Source of the DNA: Gemmatimonas sp.
GTDB taxonomy: Bacteria > Gemmatimonadota > Gemmatimonadetes > Gemmatimonadales > Gemmatimonadaceae
NCBI GenBank assembly: GCA_011390885.1
Contig: JAABRO010000013.1
Span: 1 to 64,000, forward strand
DNA: 64,000 bases
Reading direction: 5' to 3'
Below are positions 57,611 to 64,000 of the stretch, one piece after another (position 1 is the stretch's first letter; every line of letters begins with the position of its first letter). Position numbers and translations under genes: made by a program. Below the pieces are notes generated by a model. It did no database searches. It had not been told where the DNA came from and was given only the letters and a program-made list of their open reading frames with translations.

Positions 57611-58264
57611 ATGGTCGAATACCATGCGCTCGGCAAGAAGCGGCCGCTCAACCAGATCGTGTGCGCGGGCGCGCACGATGCGGGCGTCAGTTCGGGCGCG
57701 TCGAATGTGCGCACCCAGTCCCTCGACATTCTCGGGCAGGCCATGGCGGGCGTGCGCTTCTTCGACATCCGCATCGCCGGCTCTGCGACGAGCAAGTCCA
57801 CGGCGTCGAACCTCGTCGGCGGCAAGGTGGTCGTGCCCTTCTCGGAGAAGGGCATCGCCGAGCTGACGCGCCCCGTGAAGGGCATCCTCGGCTTCAAGAA
57901 CCTGTCGGAAGACCCGGGCGGCGATGCGCCGGCCTTCAACGGCCTGCAGTACTACAGGCAAGGGCGGCACCTCGATCTCCAGGCCGTTCAAGAAGCTCAA
58001 GCGGAACATCAGGAAGCAGGGCACGCTGGTCGAAGGCGCGAGCACGCCCAACAACCCCGAGGTCGTCGGCATGATGTACTGGACCACGACCGGCATCTTC
58101 GGGAGCGTCACGTCCCGCGACAAGACGATGTGGGACGCGCCCAACATCGTGATGATCGACTTCGCCGATGCCAATCGATGCAGCGTGATTCGCGGGCTCA
58201 ACGACCTGACGGACGCGCAGCTGGCCGACCTGACGTGGCGATCCCGATGCCCATGCACCGATAG
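57611..58264 (+). pseudogene. Frameshifted PLC-like phosphodiesterase (PI-PLC X-domain-like)
   Basis: The first frame from ATG 57611 encodes NQIVCAGAHDAGV and GQAMAGVRFFDIRI, matching the His and Asp/Arg elements of the PI-PLC X-type barrel. At about 57956 the coding signal moves to the next frame: TAC TAC then an extra A, after which GKGGTSISRPFKKLK continues for about 90 codons (MMYWTTTGIF, APNIVMIDFADANRC). Removing A57956 restores a smooth sequence. Near 58230 the signal seems to return to the first frame, ending at TAG 58264. Two disruptions suggest a decayed gene or assembly errors. The second catalytic His of true PI-PLC is not evident. Confidence 0.55.
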
Positions 58265-58278
58265 CGGGGACACGACGC

Positions 58279-59214
58279 ATGCATCCGACCGGCACCTTGG
58301 GCGGCGCCCCACTGCACGCCGCCAACGCCCGCTGCGCCATGTGCGACGCGCCGCTCACGCCTCCGCGCGCACGGCACTCGCTGCTGTGCCTGTCGGCCGT
58401 GTGTGCGGGACGCTACGCCCAGCTGCGCGCCCACGAGAAGTGTGCGGAGTGCGCGCGTCCGCTCACCTGGCCGCAGCAGGCGAGCCGCGTGTGCGATCAC
58501 CCACGCTGTCGCCAGGCGCGCCTGATCGAGCGCCCGATGGCCGCGGCTCGTGCGGCGCACGAGCGGCTGCGCGAGGTCGCGGAAGCGGCGCGGGATCGTG
58601 CGTTGGCCGCGCGTGGTGTGCCGCCGGAGGAGCGGAGCGCGTGGCCGGTGGCCGTCGTGCCGAAGTTCCGGGCCCGCAGCACGCGCCTGCCCACGAGGAA
58701 GCGTGCGGCGTTCGCGGCACACCTCGAGGCCCAGGTGCGCGGTGCGCGCGCTCGCTTCGACGCGGGGGAACGCCTCGCACCGCAGGAACGCACGGCCTCC
58801 GCGCCAGCGCCCTCCGCCCGGGCCGCGGAGCTCAACGCACTGCTCGGCGCGACCTGCGGGGCCTGCCGAGGCGCCTGCTGCCGCGGCGGCGGCGCGAACC
58901 ATGCGTACCTGCGCGAGGACGCCATGCTCGCGTACATGGAGCGATTCCCCAACGCATCGGACGACGACATCCTCGCGGCGTACCTGTCGCATGTGCCGGA
59001 GCGCACGCTCTCGGGCGGCTGCGTCTATCAGCGCGCCGACGGGTGCACCCTGCCGCGCGACCTGCGCGCCGACATCTGCAATCGCTACTTCTGTCCCGGC
59101 CTGCTGTCGATTCGTGACAGCTACGGCGACGAGGCGCCGATCCAGGCCTTCGTGGCGCACTACGAGGGGCCGGAGATCACGGGCAGTCGTTTCCTGCCGG
59201 TGCTCCCGGGCTGA
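58279..59214 (+). CDS. Cys-rich protein: N-terminal zinc-finger-like pairs plus YkgJ-like metal-chelating domain
   Basis: A 311-residue soluble protein. The N-terminus has two four-cysteine units, CAMCDAPL...LLCLSAVC and CAECARPL...VCDHPRC, that look like zinc ribbons. A basic helical linker follows. The C-terminal region, from about residue 193, has CGACRGACCRGGG and then GGCVYQRADGCTLPRDLR and ICNRYFC, the cysteine pattern of the YkgJ (UPF0153) zinc/iron-chelating cluster. Function unknown. It lies in the plus-strand run with the PLC-like and helical proteins, 14 bases after the PLC-like stop. Confidence 0.7.
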   Translation: MHPTGTLGGAPLHAANARCAMCDAPLTPPRARHSLLCLSAVCAGRYAQLRAHEKCAECARPLTWPQQASRVCDHPRCRQARLIERPMAAARAAHERLREVAEAARDRALAARGVPPEERSAWPVAVVPKFRARSTRLPTRKRAAFAAHLEAQVRGARARFDAGERLAPQERTASAPAPSARAAELNALLGATCGACRGACCRGGGANHAYLREDAMLAYMERFPNASDDDILAAYLSHVPERTLSGGCVYQRADGCTLPRDLRADICNRYFCPGLLSIRDSYGDEAPIQAFVAHYEGPEITGSRFLPVLPG

Positions 59215-59345
59215 GCGCGGACACGCGCCGACATCCCACGCACCGCTTCCGCAGACGGGCTTCCGGGTTGCGCGCGACCGCCTCACGGGCGAACATAGCG
59301 CGCCGAACCTTCCCCAATGGCGATCAGGCTTCGACGGAGGTCGAT

Positions 59346-60866
59346 GTGGCTGGACAGATCATGACGTACAAGGAGTGGATGGAGAAGACCTCCTCCATCG
59401 GCCGCAAGCGCAGCCCGGAGTTGAAGGCGCTTGATGATGCGATCCTCCGGTACGAGGCCCGTGGCATGACCACCCAGCTGCTCGACCAGGTGCGCATGCG
59501 CCTTGCGGACTGGAAGCACGCGCAGGGGCTGAACGACGAGTGGAAGCGGTCCACCCGGAACAAGGGTGGCTACGTGGAGTTGCTCACGACGCAGCTCAAG
59601 CTGAACGGCGGCGACACGGACACCGCGTGGGGTCTCGTCCCCAACTTCATGCACGCGGACCTCATCCATTCGCGACTTGGCGTGCTCTATCTCTTCAATC
59701 ACGTCGCGGTCAATCCCAAGCTGTTCAACGTGATCCTCGAAGGTGGCCTCGCCATCTCGAACAACATCGTGACCTTCCACGGCATGAAGACGGCGGACGG
59801 CGGGCTGGGGATCACGGGTGCGGCCAACCTCGCGGCCGCCACGCCCACGGTGATGGTGGTGGGCGGGCCGCTGATCGACGGAGGATGGCAGGCGGGACAG
59901 GCGGTCTCCGTGCCCGCGAACGCCCGCACGAAGCTCGAGGCGTTCGCCACCACGATCCGCAACTGGTTCAGCGAGTTCGTGAAGGGGCTGATGGCGACGC
60001 TGCGCGAGAAGTGGAACTGCGAGCTGCCGGCATCGATGGTCTTCGGGGTCACCAATACGGTGTGTTCGGCGGTGCTCAGCGCCACGCAAGCGGGCATCGT
60101 CTCCGGCGTCATCGACACGGCGAAGGGCGCGGTGCTCACCGCGGACGCCGTGCTCAACCGCGTCAAGGCGTGGAAGTCGGGACAGAACGTGGAGTTCGTG
60201 TCCGGGCATCCGACCGCGATGGTGGACTCCATCCTGCGCGGCATGAACATGAGCATCGGCGAGGGACTCTGGAAGCTCCTCAAGGGCGCCGGCAACATCG
60301 GCATCGCGTTCGGTACGGCCGGTGCGGGGCTGATCATGGGCATCGTCGTCGCCGCTGCGGAGATGATCGCCAAGATCATCTATCGCCTCTTCGAGGTGAC
60401 GCACATGAACAAGTTCTTCGAGAAGGTGCGCGAGCACTGGACCAACCGCGATGCGGCCGACGCGATCCACCTGCGGCCGTTCGCCTTCGGCAAGTTCTAC
60501 CGCAAGTACGTGCTCAACACGCCGGCCCTCGGTGTCCTCACGCTCAACAGCGGCATCTGCGGCAACAAGATGTCGTTCCTGTCGGTGTTCCGTGACAGTC
60601 CGAACCCCATCTCGTCCGAGGACTTCCTGGCGGGCGCCAAGCACCTCGACTCGCTGAAGGTCTGGGGCGCGAGTTACCTCCAGAACGCCGGCTTCAACTT
60701 CACGAGCTCCGACGAACTGGTCGGCAAGCTCCTGCAGTTCTCCGCGGGATCGATCACCGACGATGCGGTCGGCGACGAACCGATCTCGCGCACCTTCCAC
60801 CCGAAGAACCTGAACAGCACGAAGGCGAAGGCGTGGAACTACATCACGCGCGTCGCGGCCGCGTAA
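59346..60866 (+). CDS. Novel 506-residue protein with helical N-terminal module and hydrophobic core
   Basis: The GTG start at 59346 has GGAGG exactly 5 bases upstream; ATG 59361 is the alternative. Residues 10-95 are a charged helical module (KRSPELKALDDAILRYE, then LADWKHAQG, STRNKGGYVELL). The middle contains a beta/alpha part (VMVVGGPLIDGGW) and two hydrophobic stretches, at about 228-265 and 315-350 (GIAFGTAGAGLIMGIVVAAAEM), compatible with membrane insertion. The C-terminus is mixed, with NTPALGVLTLNSGICGNKM. No signal peptide. No known family was recognised. It is 26 bases ahead of the next gene, so the two form an operon. Confidence 0.6.
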   Translation: MAGQIMTYKEWMEKTSSIGRKRSPELKALDDAILRYEARGMTTQLLDQVRMRLADWKHAQGLNDEWKRSTRNKGGYVELLTTQLKLNGGDTDTAWGLVPNFMHADLIHSRLGVLYLFNHVAVNPKLFNVILEGGLAISNNIVTFHGMKTADGGLGITGAANLAAATPTVMVVGGPLIDGGWQAGQAVSVPANARTKLEAFATTIRNWFSEFVKGLMATLREKWNCELPASMVFGVTNTVCSAVLSATQAGIVSGVIDTAKGAVLTADAVLNRVKAWKSGQNVEFVSGHPTAMVDSILRGMNMSIGEGLWKLLKGAGNIGIAFGTAGAGLIMGIVVAAAEMIAKIIYRLFEVTHMNKFFEKVREHWTNRDAADAIHLRPFAFGKFYRKYVLNTPALGVLTLNSGICGNKMSFLSVFRDSPNPISSEDFLAGAKHLDSLKVWGASYLQNAGFNFTSSDELVGKLLQFSAGSITDDAVGDEPISRTFHPKNLNSTKAKAWNYITRVAAA

Positions 60867-60892
60867 ATCCCGTTCGACCCCCAACATCGATC

Positions 60893-61984
60893 ATGAACCA
60901 GAGCAAGCCCGACATGTGGGGCAAGGCGCGCTTCATCGTCGCCACCACGCCCCCGATCAAGCGCAAGAGCTTTGCCGCGCTCGATCGCCAACTCGCCCTG
61001 TGGGACTCCCACAAGAACAACCCCGCCGAGTCGGCGTTCTATCTCGTGACCGTCATCGAGCAGTGCGCCGCCTGGCAGGCGGCGAAGGCGACGAAGATGG
61101 CCAACAATCCCACCAAGAACGTCCTCAAGCGCAACCAGCAGGTTGCGACCCTGCGCCGGATGGCGTTCGAGCGCCTGCGCTGGGAGTCCTTCCAGGCCAA
61201 GAAGAACGTGGGCGCGAAGTCGGTCGCAAAGCCGCTGGAACCGGGCTACGCCGCCGAACGCAACCAGTTCCTCGCCGGTAAGGCGCGAGGCGTGGCCACG
61301 GCCAAGGGGGGGGAGTTCAACCCGAAGGGCGGCAGTTTCGTGCACGAGTCGCAGGAGAGCATGCTGCGCAACGCGCCGGCCGACATCCCGGCGCACCTGC
61401 TGGCCGCGATGAACTCGTCCTTCGACACGCTCTCCGACGCCGATTTCCTCGCGCTGCACGACTACTTCAGCAGCCCGGCCGGCGCGCTGTACGCCGGGAT
61501 GCAGCGGCAGAACGTGCACTTCGCACGCAAGGACGAGCGCATCGAAACCAACATGATCGTGCCGATCCGCGGCGTGTACCATCGCAACACCGGTGACACG
61601 CCCTACACCACCGCCGGCCTCGACATCTACGCGATGGACAAGTACGGCAACCTGATGGTGCAGTCGTCCGGTGCGTTTCACGGCGCGGGGCACAATGCGG
61701 CACAGTACAACCACTCGAGCCTGAACGCCGGCAACGACGTGATCTGTGCGGGCACCTGCGTGATCCAGAACGGCGTGATCCAGCACATCGACAATGAGAG
61801 CGGGCACTACAAGCCGGGGCGCGCCCAGATGCACGCGCTCGTGCGGGTGCTCAAGGACGACGACATGGCGGACCTGACCTTTGCGACGCTGAAGATCAAG
61901 TCCGCGGCCGGGGACCAGTACTTTCGCGGGCTGGCCATCAACACGTTCTACGCGAACTACAGCGCGGTGGGGACCCCCAACTGA
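60893..61984 (+). CDS. Novel 363-residue protein with IQM-like C-terminal domain
   Basis: Start ATG 60893; the earlier open frame overlaps the upstream gene's end. Residues 15-105 again form a charged helical module opening IKRKSFAALDRQLALWD and continuing with RRMAFERLRWESF, similar in style to the neighbour's N-terminus. From about 220 comes a beta-rich domain with GLDIYAMDKYGNLMV, YNHSSLNAG, CAGTCVIQNGVI and NESGHYKPG. This resembles the HSSFLAGG...SGHY.P signature I know from plant IQM calmodulin-binding proteins. The enzymatic activity, if any, is unknown. No signal peptide. Likely a soluble protein expressed with the upstream gene. Confidence 0.6.
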   Translation: MNQSKPDMWGKARFIVATTPPIKRKSFAALDRQLALWDSHKNNPAESAFYLVTVIEQCAAWQAAKATKMANNPTKNVLKRNQQVATLRRMAFERLRWESFQAKKNVGAKSVAKPLEPGYAAERNQFLAGKARGVATAKGGEFNPKGGSFVHESQESMLRNAPADIPAHLLAAMNSSFDTLSDADFLALHDYFSSPAGALYAGMQRQNVHFARKDERIETNMIVPIRGVYHRNTGDTPYTTAGLDIYAMDKYGNLMVQSSGAFHGAGHNAAQYNHSSLNAGNDVICAGTCVIQNGVIQHIDNESGHYKPGRAQMHALVRVLKDDDMADLTFATLKIKSAAGDQYFRGLAINTFYANYSAVGTPN

Positions 61985-62134
61985 GGCACGCCGCTCGCGC
62001 ACCGTTGCTGAACGCGGCTGCGGCTGACAGTTCGCGCTGACGCACCACGTCCCCGGCGCGATCACGTCGGAACGCCATCGCGCCCGGCCACTCGGGGGTA
62101 CATTCCGGGTTCGCAGCCGAACCACCTCGAATCC

Positions 62135-64000
62135 GTGACCACCCGGTCCCAGATGCTCACGCGCCATCCGACCAGCGCCGGCCTGCTCGTCCGTCGCCTT
62201 CTGGTGCTGCTGACGACCTACACGCTGGTGCGTCTCGCCTTCATGGCCGCGCACCCGGCGCTGTTCGCCGACGCATCATGGTCCACGATCTCGGCCGCAT
62301 TCCTGCATGGCATGCGCTTCGACCTGTCGGCGATCGCCTACACCAACATCCCGTTCGTGCTGCTGGCGCTGACGCCGGCGCAGTGGCAGTCGCGCCCGTC
62401 GGTGGCGCGCAGCACGACCGCGGGCTTCCTGCTCGTGAATGCGACGGCGATCACGCTCATGATGGGTGACATCGCCTACTACGACTTCACGGGGACGCGC
62501 ATCACCTTCGAGCTGCTCGACTTCAAGGCCGAGGCCACCAACCAGCTCGACCAGCTGCTCCTCAACTACTGGCCGTTCACGCTCGTGACACTCGGACTGG
62601 TGGGTGGACTGGTCCTGCTGCTGCCCCGGGCACGCGGGCCGCTGCGGTCGCTCCGGCGGACGACCGCGTGGCCGATCGCGCTCCTGCTCGTGGGCGGCAC
62701 GGTGCTCGCCGCGCGCGGCAGCGTGGGGCGCAAGCCGCTCAACCCGATCCACGCGTTCACCAGCGGCGACCACGAACTCGGCATGCTCGCACTCAACAGC
62801 GTGTTCTCGCTGCTGCAGAGTCCGCTGCGTTCCGAGGTGCAGCCGGTCACCTTCTACCGCACGGACGATGACGCCGAGCGCGTGCTCGAGGCGCCCTTCG
62901 GGTTTGCCGCCCACCGAACGACGCCCCCGCCCAACGTGGTGATCCTCATTCTCGAGTCCTTTGCGACCGAGTTCTGGGGCGCGGCCGGCAATCGCGAGGG
63001 CCTCACGCCCTTCCTCGATTCCCTGGCGCCGCAGGGGCTGTTCTTCCGGCACAACTACAGCAACGGTCGCCGCTCCATCGACGCGCTGCCGAGCATCCTG
63101 CTGGGGGTGCCCCTGCTGATGACGCGTTCCATTGCGCGCTCGCCGTTCCAGGGCAACGAGTGGGTGGGGCTTGGCCACCTGATGGAGCGCGCCGGCTATC
63201 ACACGTCGATGTTCCACGGTGCCCCCACGGGCACGATGTACTTCGACGCCATCGCGCGCATGGCCGGCATCCGCGAGTTCTACGCGATGGAGCGCTATCC
63301 GGCCGAGTGGCGGGAGCGCGACTTCGACGGACACTGGGGGCTGTACGACGAGCCCTTCCTGCGCTTCGCCGCCGACGAGCTCGGACGCCTGCCGCAGCCC
63401 TTCTTTTCCACGCTCTTCACGATCAGCACGCATCAGCCGTATCGCGTGCCGCCGCACCTCATGGACTCGTTGCCGGCGGGCACGCAGGCGATTCATCGCA
63501 GTGTGCGATACGTAGACCAGTCGCTTGGGCGCTTCTTCGCGACGGCGCGCACGCAGCCGTGGTTCGACAACACCCTGTTCGTGATCACCGGCGACCACAC
63601 GCAGAGCGTGCGCGGTCCCGCCTTCGAGACTCCGCTGGGCCGCTACATGGTACCGCTGCTGCTCTATCACCCCGGCCGCGCGCTTCCGCCGGTGGACCCG
63701 CGCCGGATCACCCAGCACGTGGACATCCTGCCCACGCTGCTCGACGTCGTCGGCATCGCGCCCGGTGCGATCCCGCGCTTTGGACGCTCCGTGTTCTCAC
63801 CGGTCGACGGCGAGGCGATCCTCGGCGCCGATGGCTACTACTGGCTCGTGCGGCGCGACGGCGTGGTGCAACGCACGCCGACCGGGGCGGAAGCGATGTT
63901 CCCCTACGCTGCCGAGGCCTCGCTCACCGCAGCCGGGCGTGTGGCGCCGTCGCCCCTGACGTCGCGGCTGCATGCGCATGTGCAGCACTACAACAACTCG
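62135..64000 (+). CDS. LTA-synthase-like membrane sulfatase, 3' truncated by window edge
   Basis: A membrane phosphoglycerol-transferase/sulfatase-family protein. The start is GTG 62135 or ATG 62153, and the frame is open to the last base, so the C-terminus is missing. The first 190 residues hold about five transmembrane helices. The extracellular part has NVVILILESFATEFWG (catalytic Thr region), SLLLG-type SILLGVP, HQPYRVP, FVITGDHTQ (metal His) and YMVPLLLYHP, as in LtaS and OpgB. In a Gram-negative-type cell it would modify envelope glycans or lipids with phosphoglycerol or a similar group. It is 150 bases after the IQM-like gene. Confidence 0.85.
   Translation, partial: MTTRSQMLTRHPTSAGLLVRRLLVLLTTYTLVRLAFMAAHPALFADASWSTISAAFLHGMRFDLSAIAYTNIPFVLLALTPAQWQSRPSVARSTTAGFLLVNATAITLMMGDIAYYDFTGTRITFELLDFKAEATNQLDQLLLNYWPFTLVTLGLVGGLVLLLPRARGPLRSLRRTTAWPIALLLVGGTVLAARGSVGRKPLNPIHAFTSGDHELGMLALNSVFSLLQSPLRSEVQPVTFYRTDDDAERVLEAPFGFAAHRTTPPPNVVILILESFATEFWGAAGNREGLTPFLDSLAPQGLFFRHNYSNGRRSIDALPSILLGVPLLMTRSIARSPFQGNEWVGLGHLMERAGYHTSMFHGAPTGTMYFDAIARMAGIREFYAMERYPAEWRERDFDGHWGLYDEPFLRFAADELGRLPQPFFSTLFTISTHQPYRVPPHLMDSLPAGTQAIHRSVRYVDQSLGRFFATARTQPWFDNTLFVITGDHTQSVRGPAFETPLGRYMVPLLLYHPGRALPPVDPRRITQHVDILPTLLDVVGIAPGAIPRFGRSVFSPVDGEAILGADGYYWLVRRDGVVQRTPTGAEAMFPYAAEASLTAAGRVAPSPLTSRLHAHVQHYNNS

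Noticed and set aside
53797-58074. Open frame of 1425 codons on the plus strand
   Set aside because: It runs antisense to the SusD-like and SusC-like genes, whose motifs are unmistakable. Composition is Arg/Ala/Gly-rich and repetitive, as expected of a shadow frame.
57611-58264. Programmed ribosomal frameshift in the PLC-like gene
   Set aside because: No slippery heptamer or following pseudoknot is evident at 57950-57960, and a second frame change further on makes decay or sequencing error more likely.
57611-62000. Prophage or contractile injection locus
   Set aside because: No tail, sheath, baseplate, integrase or ATPase genes are visible nearby; only the effector-like style of the proteins suggested it.

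Overview
This is a very G+C-rich window, densely coded on both strands with mostly short intergenic gaps and no stretch above about 230 bases without a gene. No rRNA, tRNA or CRISPR array was recognised. The gene content points to Gemmatimonadota (Gemmatimonas or Gemmatirosa-like) or a close relative. The signs are large Ser/Thr kinases with TPR tails, an ECF sigma factor overlapping a kinase gene, a sortilin-type BNR propeller protein, SusC/SusD-like outer-membrane proteins, beta-propeller lipoproteins, futalosine-route menaquinone genes and a PEP-CTERM protein. This taxonomic call is inference from family composition.

Layout. 0-4.6 kb: truncated MFS carrier, ketopantoate-reductase-like enzyme, thioredoxin/CcdA-like fusion and patatin-like lipase. 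4.7-12.2 kb: two adjacent membrane Ser/Thr kinases, the second with TPRs, then a giant BNR-propeller exoprotein. 12.2-18.1 kb: lipoprotein, DUF2239 gene behind a sigma70-like promoter inside an inverted repeat, a Uma2 nuclease-like gene that runs antisense into it, sulfatase, propeller lipoprotein and periplasmic asparaginase. 18.1-27.9 kb, minus strand: DUF937 protein, Ig-like lipoprotein, YiiX-like amidase, M23 peptidase, then a tight operon with a renalase-like flavoprotein, mqnD and mqnB. 28-36.9 kb: secreted nuclease/phosphatase lipoprotein, rhomboid protease, divergent ornithine-cyclodeaminase-like and FAD oxidase genes, a clear bciA-type 8-vinyl reductase, TfoX-like protein, UMF1-type MFS carrier and RecQ. 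36.9-39.3 kb: copper-delivery operon (His/Cys-rich protein, PCu(A)C-cytochrome c fusion, PCu(A)C, Sco). 39.4-41 kb: SQR-like flavoprotein plus a 46-residue partner. 41-50.6 kb: rsgA, a receiver-domain relic, an ECF sigma/kinase pair, a TPR exoprotein, PEP-CTERM protein, DUF1697 and DUF4256. 50.6-57.4 kb: SusC/SusD-like pair followed by a penicillin-acylase family Ntn-hydrolase.

The most unusual stretch is 57.6-62 kb on the plus strand. It holds a frameshifted PLC-like phosphodiesterase, a protein combining Cys-rich zinc-finger-like elements with a YkgJ-type cluster, a 506-residue protein with a helical N-terminal module and hydrophobic core, and a 363-residue protein with a possibly related N-terminal module and a C-terminal HSS...SGHYKP signature resembling the plant IQM family. 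A secreted-effector or toxin-like cassette is one reading, but the evidence is only architectural. An LtaS-like membrane sulfatase runs off the right edge.

Working together: the Sco/PCu(A)C operon would metallate a copper oxidase; MqnB and MqnD feed the menaquinone pool that the SQR-like enzyme could reduce; the SusCD-like pair and acylase could import and cleave amide-linked compounds.
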